A DNA stretch of 64,000 nucleotides from Pisolithus tinctorius (lineage: Eukaryota; Basidiomycota; Agaricomycetes; Boletales; Pisolithaceae), in the NCBI GenBank assembly GCA_024663395.1, contig JANFAH010000057.1, forward strand, positions 124,001 to 188,000, written 5' to 3'. Positions 36,173 to 46,500 of this stretch are shown one piece after another. Both the position numbers and the translations under genes were made by a program. Every line of letters starts with the position of its first letter. Positions within the stretch are counted from its first letter, which is position 1. The notes beneath the pieces were generated by a model that saw only the letters and a list, made by a program, of their open reading frames with translations, was not told where the DNA came from and made no database searches.

Positions 36173-36943
36173 ATGCTGAAGCGACAACGACCAGTCACGC
36201 CTCCGCCGTCTTCACTTGACTTTCCTACGTATTTACCGGACATACTGGCCAAAGGGCCACTTCCAAGTCCAGACCTAACCTCGATAAGCGAGTCCTGTGG
36301 TAAAAGGCGACGGTTGGAGCGGCCAGACAGGGAGACGCTAAGAGGTTGGACATTACCATCATCTGACGTTTCACACGGAGAGCACGGCGACGGCAAAGAA
36401 GACGTCGAACGATCGAGCCATGGTGACGGGGCAGAGGGGTTATATGATAGTATCCCAAACCAGAGCATATGGTCCCCAGGAGACGGGGGATACAAACAGA
36501 CGAATAACATCCTCCACGAAGTACATGTCCTTAACCAGCACAGATTGGTATTCTCCCCTTCGGAACGCCCACCCCAAAGTTATGCACCCGAGATATCTCC
36601 ACACTCCGTCCATATCCACCCAAACTCTCAGGAAGCTACGGAATCTAGTTACGGCCTCCCGTCATCAGCTTACAGGAAGTCACCAGTGGAATCAAATTCT
36701 TCCCAGCTTGTACATCATATCCCGGCAGGCCAATTATGTTCTGCGAAAGTTGCAGACGACCATGCTGACCTGCAAGAGGCGCAGGCTGTGTGGGAGCGTT
36801 ATGGAGGCACAAATAAGCAAGTCTTCTCTGCTGTTTGTGGCTGTTGCACGTGCGCTAATGCACTTTTCTTTAGACTTCTGGGTTCCCTGTTTCTCTCCCG
36901 CAGGCGTGAACTTCAAGGGGCTTTCTACACCCCCGATTCTTAG
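36173..36943 (+). CDS. Unrecognised nuclear-type protein, 237 residues, GC-AG intron
   Basis: Not assigned to a family. The protein starts MLKRQRPVTPPPSSLDFP, is Ser/Pro/His-rich and probably disordered to about residue 185. It ends in a more ordered stretch: HADLQEAQAVWERYGGTNK then LLGSLFLSRRRELQGAFYTPDS. That end is read only if a GC-AG intron is removed (36817-36873, AA/GCAAGT to TTTAG); using GT at 36821 instead meets an early stop. KRRRLERP near residue 45 is a possible nuclear localisation signal. Divergent from WDR70 with 214 bp between starts. Confidence 0.65.
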   Translation: MLKRQRPVTPPPSSLDFPTYLPDILAKGPLPSPDLTSISESCGKRRRLERPDRETLRGWTLPSSDVSHGEHGDGKEDVERSSHGDGAEGLYDSIPNQSIWSPGDGGYKQTNNILHEVHVLNQHRLVFSPSERPPQSYAPEISPHSVHIHPNSQEATESSYGLPSSAYRKSPVESNSSQLVHHIPAGQLCSAKVADDHADLQEAQAVWERYGGTNKQVFSAVCGCCTCANALFFRLLGSLFLSRRRELQGAFYTPDS

Positions 36944-39900
36944 CGGTGCAATTCCTTACGCTGCTGTACTTTCTTGGCGATCTCAAATCAACATGCCCCC
37001 CTTGTAGCAGCCCTATCCCGGTTTCCAGTCGTGTGCAATGATTGTATGTGTTGTTCTCCTGTCATCGGATGGAGCTTATCTTTCACTTCGCATGTTACCT
37101 TCATTCTAGGGCACTACCCATCCATTTGAGCGGATCAAAATACGCACGCACGTTTCCCCAATGACATCGTAGATTCCACTTTCTGGCTAGCGGCAATTAA
37201 TTGGCTTTCCGATGCAATGTTGAAGCCCGAACATTTGTGTCACATCTCGATCCACATGTATTTTATCCATACCTTGAAAATTGCCAGATCGTATCTATTT
37301 AGGAACTACATCACGCAATGTTTAACTGCTGCTCGAGATGGCAGTCGATTCAGGGCGCTGGGTGCTCCCCTGACGTGTACCTGTGGCTTTGCCTCACGGT
37401 GGGTAGGTTTCGCTGCGACTCCCTGACCGACCCGCTCGATAAGGAGTTTCGCATGGCCATCTTCGCTAGTGATCGGCCAAAATTACACAAGCATCTCCCT
37501 CTTCATTGCTCGGATCTTGCGTTGACACGGAGTGCCGCTTTCGCCTCAGTCATTTTACTCCCATGAATTCCCCCAATCCCAGAGCAATCTTAACAGAACG
37601 GTGCTGATGTATGTATTGTAGTTCATGCCAGGCTCCCGCCGGCCACCCCCACCGGCCATGTTGCCCGGGATATTGTGCACTACCACACATTTGTAGGTAA
37701 GGAGGTATGTCTTTCATATCCAGTTGGACGGGAATGCACTCCTTGGACTGATCCACAGATTGTAAATGCGTATCCTGCGCATTTATTGCTGTTGGTTCCG
37801 ACTGGTACTTTGCAGTGGATTGCTGGATCCAGAGGTGGCAGCTCGACTTCGATCATAGTCACATCGGAAATGTAAGAACCATACATGTTGGTACAAGGCA
37901 TCGGTCCACCACCCCCTTGTCGGTATCCACCAATCCCTTCAAGAGTAAGAAGGACCACTCCTTACACCTTGTGACTCCAAGACATCTCGGACTGTTTCCG
38001 GCCAAGGCTTCGAGGTGACCACGGGTTTCTGCTGGAGTCGTCTGTGGAATAACTGCACAAGTTGCGCCTTGACTCTGTTCGAGGCACTGTTTAAATTCTG
38101 CTTGTTCACCATCAAAGCATTCCAAGTATGTCCTTTCCAAATCAGTTCCTTTGACCAATTTTTGGAAACTTGTTGTGTCGCCCTGGGAACGCTTCCCCTT
38201 GACTGATAGCTTTCTTCCCTTGAGATGTCGACAAGCGCACTGTTCGATGTGGGTAACCGCAACAAATGATCCTACAGCAACGCCGCTGCGCCCCCAATGA
38301 CGGGAGCACATTTCTTTGCAATTGATGTTGGTCCGAATATTCTTCTCTACCGAGAGAGCAATGCATATGTAAGCTTCGTTTGAACGGCTAGTTGGAGTTC
38401 CATCTGCTCTACTGAATGAAAGACAGGTTTTGGCCGATATCGTCTGAATATAAGGGTGCAATGCCTCGCTGCCTTCTTGTTGACACTTACTGCCGTCACA
38501 AACACCCTTCCGGCACCACGCTCACGCTTTCCAGGGACGCTGTCTAATTTTTTGTGGTACACACTTCAATCAGGACGTGTAATACCCTCTACGAACAAAA
38601 TTCACTCCCGCCCATGGGATGGCCATCGATCAACCCCCATCCGGGTCTCCTGTAATGGACGGTCGCGGAATCTCGACAATGTTTATGATCGACGTGAGCC
38701 GTCATGTTCCCTTATGGTACTCGACATCGTCATGTTCGTGCAAGAGGACCGTCTTCTGGCTACGGATGCTACTCAGTTTTTCTAATAAATGGTGCAAGAT
38801 GATCTTACCTCGCAATAATCGCCACTTTCTGTCTCATAACCGCACCGATGTTATCATCCAAAATGTCTGGGGTAGTAGCGACGGTCTCCTCTATCAAGCT
38901 CATGTCAAGCGTTTGAAGTTTGGTCCAGTCGGGTCGCCAGAACCAAAATCATTTCATTTGGTCTCGATTCAGATTTGTGAATGAAAGTAATGTATGCTAC
39001 CACGTCAAATAATGCGAAAGCCTAATTGCCCGGATATTGACTACCAATGCGCCGATCGCGATGCACACGGATGGCGTCGCCGGAAAGGCGGGACTGCGCG
39101 TGGACTCGTCGTAGCGGTACAGGGGCCCCGTTTTTCTGTCCGCGAAATGGACGGATATATTTTACGTCCATCGACTGATTGAATTGTGGCTTTTTGGCGC
39201 AATCTGGAAGGGACACGGAATTGCATAAGATGGCCCGCTGCTGTGAAAAACTCGAGCTGGTTTCGAGGACCAACATGCCAAGTCATTACTCGGCGGCGGC
39301 GTCAGGGCAGCCCACGAGGGATTCACGTGTAAGAAGCGACTCTGTCGGATGAGAAAGCGTTTGGACCCTTTCATTGCGGTTGTAGCTATGGATTGGAATG
39401 ATGGCGATCACAGGCAAGAGCAGCCAGGATCTACCGAGCGGCCCATGATGAGTATGCAGGGACTACACACGCATGGATTGTGTGGGTACAATTATCTTAT
39501 CTGTCATTTTATGTACTTCATTCACGCACCTCGCGTTTAGAGGGACCAAAGACACGGGGTTCACGTTCAGAGCAAAATAGGGCGAGAAGATGGTGACCGG
39601 CGGGTCGTGGCGATTGCGTGACCTTTCCATGCTTCAGAGGCACTGAAGCAAGCTGGCGACGGTAAAGAGATAATGCGTACATACGGTGCGTGAGGTGGGT
39701 CACTTAAGGGAAGGCGTGCGTCCGGAACGGAGGTTGCATGCAGCCACAATATGATGGAATCTAATATGTCAGTGCTTAATGACGGGTCGGGTAAATATTG
39801 TGTGAAATGAAGCAAAAATGGGGGATCGAATTCATAGCCGAGATGGTACTACCGACCCACACCTCGACAATTGCAAATTGGCCAAGCAGCGTAAAGGTCA

Positions 39901-40077
39901 TATCACTACTCCTGCCCGAGGTGCCGCATCAGTGACCGAGGCATTCTCCTGGGGTGCGGAGGAGGAGACGGTGGGGGGCGTGTATACAGTCTGCACCACT
40001 TCCACGTGGGGGGCTGCAACCCGGGGTTTCTCGATGTCGAAATCTGCAGCATTTCGGAAAACGATTCCAAAGGATGT
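36944..40077. other. Gene-poor stretch, 3.1 kb
   Basis: Contains one open frame worth listing (37859-38290, separate entry). Elsewhere only short overlapping frames without splice continuity. CpG content is normal, so this is not a CpG-depleted relic. No terminal repeats, tRNA or transposon protein was recognised. Confidence 0.55.
37859..38290 (-). CDS. Possible small Cys-containing protein (unconfirmed)
   Basis: An open frame of about 200 codons (38461-37859) with an internal ATG at about 38311 (NINCKEMCSRHWG). Cysteines are regularly placed: CSRH, EQCACRHL, LECFDG, KQCLEQ, ATCAVI, PRCLGVTRCKEW, DRCLVPTC. No signal peptide is seen in this frame; a first exon further upstream is possible. 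Open length is greater than expected by chance at this GC content, but other non-coding stretches here also reach 150-175 codons. I do not recognise it and assign no function. Confidence 0.3.
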   Translation of the reverse strand, partial: RSGVAVGSFVAVTHIEQCACRHLKGRKLSVKGKRSQGDTTSFQKLVKGTDLERTYLECFDGEQAEFKQCLEQSQGATCAVIPQTTPAETRGHLEALAGNSPRCLGVTRCKEWSFLLLKGLVDTDKGVVDRCLVPTCMVLTFPM

Positions 40078-40957
40078 CTACGCCAAATCAGAAACTCGAC
40101 CTAAATCCAGACGGACATCACGTCCCAGCATTTCGCTTAGTTCACGTTGCAGCAACACGCCCAGCTCTTCTCCGTCCCTGGAATATCGCCAATCATCCGT
40201 AGCTCTGACGTAGTCGTACCGTTTCGGACCGCTGTTCAGGATAATAGAAATATAGGGGGATCGTGTACATCCGCGTTATGTTCAAATTCACGTAAGTAGG
40301 TAACAGCCGATTTTCAGCAGAACATGTTGCAACACGGGTAAGCCGAGCGGGAACGTATGGCATCGATATACGACATTGAGCAAGACGTCATTCAGCTTGG
40401 AACCGTCCCACTCACCTGAGTGGCGAGGAAAGCCAAATTTGCTTGTTGGGAGGCTGCTTGTTGATCACGTACGTTCCGTGCGGTCTGAGCTTAAGCGTCA
40501 GCACACCGCTCTGAAAATATGTTAATACATCGCGCGTGGCTGCATTCTATACCCATGTTTCAGGAGCATTTGCTTTGAACTCACATGGTAATCTACTTCC
40601 GCGTCGTTATTGCCAAGCCCGTCAAGCAGATCCTCCAGTCGCTCGAGCAGTGTGGTCATAGTGGCGTCTGAAAGGGTATGGTACTCTTCTATGTGAAGCT
40701 CACTGCGGGTAAGGTGCAGGTTTCATAAGCACCCATGAGCTGTCGGGAAACTGAACAAGAGTTTCTGACCTGAGGCTCGTCTGCGGTGGTGTGGTTAATG
40801 CCCGTTTGCGGATGTACAGCTGAGACCTCCCATGACGTGCATCTCCTCCGGAAGAGAAAACAAGCGAGGAGAGCCTCTTTGACGACGAAATCAAAGCGCT
40901 GCGCGCACAGATAGCTCCAATCCTCGATGTACGCTGGCAAAGCGTTCGTGAAAGCAT
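40078..40957 (-). CDS. YFH1: Frataxin, mitochondrial
   Basis: Mitochondrial iron-binding regulator of the cysteine desulfurase complex in Fe-S cluster assembly. Four exons give 184 residues. Exon 1 is an Arg/Ser-rich presequence ([20 protein letters not shown] to RKRALTTPP). Then come the acidic first helix ([28 protein letters not shown]), [19 protein letters not shown], the signature [19 protein letters not shown], and [22 protein letters not shown]. The third intron, about 190 bp, is long for this genome. The opposite strand carries a 131-codon open frame across the last exon, which is a shadow. Neighbour of a mitochondrial rhodanese, 288 bp away on the same strand. Confidence 0.93.
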
Positions 40958-41245
40958 TGGCAGGGTAACGGATGAGGCGGGGAATATTTGTGTACATGTG
41001 ATTGCGCAAACACCCCGTTACAACGTGCAATAGCCGACAGAAAACATATACGTGGACACTCGGTTACAGTAAGATAGCAATCAACCACAGCGACAATTCA
41101 AGTACGGTAACATGGTACAGGGAATCTTTATTGAAGACCATCGCGGAACGTACGGTTTGCAACTCCTGAAGACATTACCCCACTCAATGAACGGAGCACA
41201 CTGCGAAACTCCCAGTCAACCGCCATTTCCACTGGATCGCAAAGT

Positions 41246-41892
41246 TCAAGGTTTCTGCCCACCTTCCTTTGCGACCCAGTCCAGCCACGACCCTTCGTAA
41301 TTGAAAAGGCTTTACGCACGTCAGCAGTGCAAAAATTAAATTGATGGTTGACTCACTTCTGGTATCCGTGCCTCCGCGCGATATCACATGCAGAGGCACT
41401 TCTCTTCCCACTCCTGCAGTAAAACACAACTTCTTGGGTGGTGTCTGGTTTATCGAAGCCGTATTTCTCACGGAAATCCTGCGGCTTGAGATTCAGGGAA
41501 GTGGCAAGTGTTGATAGAGGAAGGTTGACGGATGAGGGAATGGATCCTCGGATGACCTCGTCGGGCTCGCGCACGTCAATGAGATATGCATCCTAAATAA
41601 ATAAAATAAAACCACAGCTAGTGAGGAAGAGACCAAAGATCAAAGTGGAAAGACAAACGTCGCTTGGCTGCAGAGTTTTTGGCTTAACCTGTTCATAGGT
41701 AAGAATAGGGCTCTGCCAATCCCTCTGTAGGGCGTCTTGAAGCTTGCGCGCAGCCCTCAAAGCCTCGGGATCAGCAGGCTTAGAAGACTCATGTCGTGCG
41801 AACGCTTGGAAGGAAGGTCGGAAAACGCGAGTAGACACATACGCAGACCGCAGTGAAGTGCGGGGGGTGCTAACTAGTGCTGCTCGCAACAT
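41246..41892 (-). CDS. Mitochondrial single-domain rhodanese (thiosulfate sulfurtransferase type)
   Basis: Sulfur-transfer enzyme resembling yeast Rdl2 and human TSTD1-like proteins. Presequence MLRAALVSTPRTSLRSAYVST; rhodanese core DAYLIDVREPDEVIRGSIPSSVN, and active loop VFYCRSGKRSASACD with the catalytic Cys. It ends after an intron with LFNYEGSWLDWVAKEGG, the usual final helix. Three exons, about 177 residues; start at the ATG giving the presequence. Frataxin follows it downstream on the same strand. The first exon's 5' end is repeated in damaged form at about 44700-44800 by the tandem duplication. Confidence 0.9.
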
Positions 41893-43526
41893 CTCTCGCG
41901 AGTGAAAGTCAATTGCAAGTCGGGGCAAGCCGCCGTTGCATTTATGGAACTGCTTGCAAGTGTTCGTGCCAGCAAAGCCTTGCTGACGTGATCCGATGCA
42001 ACGTCGTCGCTGGGCACGTGATCGTGAGGATAGCTTGGCTAATAATAGCGGTGCTTCTGGCAAAATTGCCTCACGCATACTAATAATTGCCTCATCGACC
42101 TTGTCTTCACAGCGCACGACATCTACCTTCCAAGTCGCTTGCCTCCAACCACGCAAGCTCGATCTGTATGCGATCGTCGGCCACGAAACAGTCGTCTATC
42201 CATACATCGTTGTCAAGTTCCATCTGCTGGCAAGCGCTTGATGGCAGATCGCCAGACAGGTGGGAGCGTGGTTCTCAACAAACCTGTCTTGCGATGTGTC
42301 ATCTTTTGTTCTCAAGAATTCTCCCGTGGGTATATGGTGTTGTATTTCCCTTGATTCAAACAGTCGCTTTGCGTTTTTTTTTTTGTATCAAGTCACAGCG
42401 ACGTGCGTTCCAGGCAAACCCAATGTGTGATTACAAACTTGAAACCTGTAGAGCTACTGAACCTTCCAGCACACACAAAAAGGAAGTATGTGACGCTCTC
42501 ATGGTTGTGAGTCCCTCTTCCTTCTTGTTGAGGATGTGCCATTATTGCGTATGGGCACAATCATTTAGGTACGGTAATTGACTCAGCGATCCTATGGTTT
42601 CTGCACCCCTCTGACGATGAATGTCTGGTTGTGTTTTCGGCAAGAGCCATTACCCTACACCTATCCTGGTGTTTGCTGTTCTTGATTGTTCTCTCGCCAC
42701 GTTGCGTCGCTCACTGGAGGACCATTGGAGAACAAGGTGGTTGTGCACATAGTGGCTACCAACTCATCAACGGCGGTCAGTCGAAGCGCCGGTGCACACT
42801 ATATCATCATCTGCCTCCGAAAGGCTGTAAGTATTAGGGAAGCTGTGGACGAAGTTTTGTGTCCGACTACCCCGAGGTCTATCCCCCACTTCATACCATT
42901 TTATGACACCCCCTCGTGGGATATTTCACACCATTCTGATGTTGATAGTCATGTGGGCCTAGCTTTGCCAAGATTTATTGAGTCAACCTGCCGAACTAAC
43001 TTCTGTCGGGATGTTCAAGGCGACCTACATTATTCTGGTCGCCTTGGGACTGAGTGTAGGAGAGGAGTCTTGTTTGGAGTACTGCATGGCAGGTACGTAT
43101 GTACCTGCTTGTCGCATTGGGTTTATTGGACCCTTAGTCGTGCTCTCTCCCACCACCAGGTACTACGTCCTTCAGTACCGTCCGATGCGATTTACATCCT
43201 TTCAAGGAGGTGAAGCTCGAGTTACTCCAGCACGGCAGGTCAATGTATCTAATCAAATCGCTCGTGCCGTGAGATAAATATTCTGAAGGCCTACCGGCTG
43301 CTTAATGGCAACTCAAATCACTGTCGCTCAAATAGGCACGGTTATGGGACTGGATGCCAAGCATTCCTACTTGACAGATGATTGATAGCTCAACCAGAGC
43401 AACGTCGGCCGCAAAACAAAAACAAAAACATCCACACCCCGGTAACAGTTAAATAGACCAGTGTATCAGCCGTTTCTTCGCCCAGGCTGAGCAGACCCTA
43501 ACGCATAATACTTTAAGGCAGTCATC
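41893..43526. other. Intergenic of unit 1, rhodanese to X325 copy 1
   Basis: 1.63 kb of divergent promoter sequence. It holds the covarying hairpin (42248-42295) and a T11 run near 42376. A TATA-like GTTAAATAGA at 43448-43457 lies 79 bp before the X325 ATG. Open frames of 164 and 175 codons here are not kept in frame in unit 2, so they are not called. Confidence 0.6.
42248..42295. repeat. Hairpin, unit 1 copy
   Basis: Arms ATCGCCAGACAGGT (42248-42261) and ACCTGTCTTGCGAT (42282-42295) pair with a single C-T mismatch around a 20-nt loop. The same structure, with base-pair-preserving changes, occurs in unit 2 at 45086-45141. Confidence 0.75.
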
Positions 43527-44352
43527 ATGCAGCCAGCGACTCTCCTCCCTCTGGTACTTGCAGCCGTAGCAAATGCTCACTTCCAACTCCAATATCCTGC
43601 TCCTAGGGGACCATTTGTAGCTGCCCAGGAGCCCACGTTCTGTGGTAAGAATTTCATGATCATTCTTGCATGTATGATACAGACTACAATCACACGTAGA
43701 TGGCTACACAAATCCCGTGTCCAATCGGACAGTGTTCCCTCTCGCGAATGGGGTGATTAACTTCATCAGCAAGCATCCGGATTGGATTGGTATGATTTTT
43801 AATTCAGTCGGTGGCAGTGATTGTTCTAATTAGATCGGCGTGACTCATGCAGCTGGCGTCATTGTATCCACGAAACAGAGTCCTACGTCCTTCTCTGATT
43901 TTAACTCTTCTTCGGGATACCAAATGGCTGTCCAATTTTTCAAATCAAGCGGGGAGGGGCAATATTGCTTTCCGATCGATCTAGCAACCTCAGGTGTCTC
44001 AGGAATTCAAGACGGTGCCAACGTGACCGTTCAAGTTATTTACGATAGTGGGGAAGAGAACCTCTATCAGGTACGCATCACTACTTTGTTCCTATCACTC
44101 AGTCGTGTTCTCAATTTCTTTCAATTTTGATATTGCGTATCAAACCAGTGTGCAGACTTAACTCTTTCCGCAAATGCAACAGTCCCCAGCAATGCGACCT
44201 CCACTTGTACGAATGTCACCGTAAGTGCGAGCGGGACTGCCTCTGCTTTCACTTCGACTGCGACGCAAACTGGTAGTGCCAAGAAAGATGGTGTAATGGT
44301 TTCTGGGATTGCTACCACTGTGTTCATGGCCTTAGGGCTTTCGTTTTTCTGA
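43527..44352 (+). CDS. X325/Bim1-like GPI-type copper-binding protein, copy 1
   Basis: Secreted LPMO-like protein of the X325 (Bim1) family, in which Cryptococcus Bim1 helps copper uptake and Laccaria X325 binds copper without chitin or cellulose cleavage. Signal peptide [17 protein letters not shown] leaves His-1 ([13 protein letters not shown]), the N-terminal half of the histidine brace. A second His is at about mature residue 48 (SKHPDW); CDGY and QYCFPIDL are conserved core motifs. Several NxS/T sites precede a Thr/Ala-rich stalk and a C-terminal hydrophobic tail ([15 protein letters not shown]) of GPI-signal type. Four exons, 209 residues; the third intron donor is GTACGC. TATA-like GTTAAATAGA lies 79 bp upstream. 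Confidence 0.88.
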
Positions 44353-44479
44353 ACTCCCAAGTACATAGTTGGCAGGGACGACAGTGAACGTCGTCACGTT
44401 GAAGGGCATAGCTACTTCCGGAACAGTAACAAGGACGAGTGCACGGAAAAGGTCGTGCATCCCACGATTCGCGCCGGGG

Positions 44480-44501
44480 ATGCAGAGGCTAGCCTCTGCA
44501 T
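44480..44501. repeat. 22-bp perfect palindrome
   Basis: ATGCAGAGGCT followed directly by its exact reverse complement AGCCTCTGCAT, without spacer. It lies in the short non-shared segment between the two duplicated units, about 210 bp before unit 2 begins. Confidence 0.8.
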
Positions 44502-44694
44502 TGGTGGTAGCATGTTCAAGGAGCTCCAGGAGCACGAACATTGCTCATATCACCTGAGTTTGACGGGCCGGACTAGCTCGGAACTGGATGCATATGATGC
44601 ATCGCTGTGTCATGATTGAAATCAGATGTCGTCCAGTTGTCTAGACTGGTCAGTGCACGGTGACGTTTAATTTCGACTTCGAAATGATTCCACC

Positions 44695-44810
44695 AGGGCG
44701 CACAGACCAACTACCCGCGCTTGGAAGACTCAGATCGTGCGAATGCTGGGAAGGTCAAAAAAAAACCGGCAGAAATATGCGCAAGCCGCAATATGCCAGG
44801 ACGCGTAAGC
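44695..44810 (-). pseudogene. Truncated copy of rhodanese exon 1
   Basis: Minus-strand sequence aligns with the presequence-coding part of the intact gene at 41765-41880 (shared TTGGAAGACTCAGATCGTGCG, GTCAAAAAAAAACC against GTCGGAAAACGCG, CGCAAGCCGCA against CGCAGACCGCAG). The frame is broken by small indels, and the catalytic domain is missing. It is the edge of the tandem duplication and has no coding capacity. Confidence 0.6.
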
Positions 44811-45085
44811 TAGTCCTGGTCTGTGAGGACCTTTGTAACGCCCTCCCGTTCCGGACCGGAGTCATCTATTAACACGTGATCGTGGGGATAGGTTGGTCAA
44901 CGCTGCGGTGTTTCTGCCATTGGCTGAAAATTTGCCTCGTCGCATGATAATTGCCTCGTCTTGTTTTGTCTGCCCACGACGTCCACCTTCCAAGTCGCTC
45001 TCCTCTAACCACACTGGCCCCGGGAACGAAACATCGCATATTCATATCTTCATGTCGGGTTCCATCTGCTGGTAAGTACCTGGCA

Positions 45086-45141
45086 ACACATCACTAGACA
45101 GGCGGGAGCGTGGTTCTCAACAAGCCTGTCTTGTGATGTGT
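45086..45141. repeat. Hairpin, unit 2 copy
   Basis: 18-bp arms 45086-45103 and 45124-45141 pair with a single T-T mismatch around a 20-nt loop. The mismatch is at the same place as in unit 1, and two base pairs differ from unit 1 by changes on both sides (G-C to A-T, T-A to C-G). Confidence 0.78.
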
Positions 45142-46500
45142 CACCTATTCCATTTATCCTTGCTCTCAGGTCACTGTGGCGTTGTTTTTCTTTCTGATAC
45201 AAGCAGTCGTTCTTCAGTTTTTACGGTATGAAGTCACAGCTATCACGCAGGTGTCGCAGGCAAATCCGACGTGTGATTACAAATCAAACTCAAAACCTGT
45301 TGGGCTGCCGAAGCTTTCAACACCCACAGAAGGGAAGTATATGATGTCCTGTCATAGTTCGAGTCTCTTTCCTGCTTGTCGACTATTAGGTACGTGCGCC
45401 TTTATCTTACTGGTCGAGATGCATCACGGAAGTCGTGTGAAATTACTTCCAAATAAAGCTCGGCAATAGCCGAAAGCATCCCTACTGAAGCATTTGAGGT
45501 TATCTGAACACATCCGACGACCATACTGACCACCATGAATGCCTGGTTGCATTTTGGCAAGAGCGATTATCTGCTCTTCGAAACATGGAGACCTTCGTCT
45601 AATGGTGCCATCGCCGGTACATGTACAGCTATCTTTGCGCTCGCTATTTTCGATCGCTCTCTCGCTGCATTGCGTCGCACTCGGGAGGATCATTGGAGAA
45701 CAAGGTTGGTGCACACACATAATAGCTTCCAACTTAACGACGGTGGTCATTAGAGCATTGGCTTCGCTGTCAAAGCAGCCGGCGTGCACTCCAGCGTCAT
45801 CTGCGCCAGCCAGAGGAAAGGCTGTAGGTACTGGGGAGTCTGTGGGAGAAGCTCTTTCGACCGACTCCCCCCATGACACCAAAAATATCTCCCGCACCGC
45901 TCTGAGGTCCATTCCCCCCTTCGCACCATCCCATGACATCCCTCGTGGGATTATTCATGCCATTCAGATGGCGTTTTCTTACATCCTGATGTTAATAGTC
46001 ATGTGAGCCTAACACTGCCAGACTTCACCGTGTCAACCCGTCAAATTGACTTCTGTCAGGACGTTCAATGCGGCCTACATTATCTCCATCATTTTGGGAT
46101 TGGGTGTAGGAGAGGTCTTGTTTGGACGTATTGCGCATGGGCCAGGTACCCACCTGGCACATTAGGTTTATCAGGTCCTTAACCTTAATTACCCCCTTAA
46201 GTACTCTGTCGTTAAGTGCCGGTACAACATCCTCCCAAGTAGGTGAAGTCTGACTTAAGCACGGCAGGTTGATGTATTGAGTTGGTTCACCCATGTCATG
46301 AGGTAGACTTAACAGATTGGATGGGGGCAGCTCAAACTACCATGCCCATGGGAAGTTGTATCATATTTTTGTCGCACATGACAGATGTAACCAAACGAGC
46401 CACGTCGGCCGCGAAAAAAAAAACTTTTTTTCGCACCGTAGCATAACGGTTAAATAGAGTGAATCGGCCGTTTCTCTGTTGAGAGTGAACAGAAACCATC

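Larger units (their letters stand above)
41740..44360. repeat. Tandem duplication, unit 1
   Basis: First of two direct-repeat units of about 2.6 kb. Matching landmarks with unit 2 are: rhodanese exon-1 sequence (GACTCATGTCGTGCGAACG at 41786 against GACTCAGATCGTGCGAATG at 44729); CACGTGATCGTG (42016 and 44875); the hairpin at 42248-42295 (45086-45141); TGTGTGATTACAAA (42424 and 45270); and the X325 genes (43527 and 46501). Divergence is high outside the gene, so the duplication is not recent. Confidence 0.85.
44353..46500. other. Spacer between X325 copies (unit junction and intergenic of unit 2)
   Basis: 44353-44690 is not shared by the two units and contains a 22-bp perfect palindrome. From about 44695 unit 2 begins with a broken piece of rhodanese exon 1, followed by the counterpart of the unit 1 intergenic sequence with the covarying hairpin. 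A TATA-like GTTAAATAGA (46449-46458) lies 52 bp before the second X325 ATG. CGTCGGCCGC and GGCCGTTTCT blocks are kept in both promoters. Confidence 0.65.

Noticed and set aside
39818..40213. 131-codon plus-strand frame
   Set aside because: Overlaps antisense the last frataxin exon, which carries recognisable frataxin sequence.
42087..42581. Frame containing QANPxCDYK, also present in unit 2 at about 45250
   Set aside because: The short match is shared, but the flanking sequence leaves frame within about 20 codons in both units; kept only as duplicated non-coding DNA.
42686..43213. 175-codon plus-strand frame in unit 1, and the 155-codon frame at 45539-46006 in unit 2
   Set aside because: The two stretches are homologous DNA, but the reading frames are not the same and indels are not multiples of three, so neither is under coding selection.
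45424..45939. 171-codon minus-strand frame
   Set aside because: Not kept in the matching part of unit 1; no recognisable motif.
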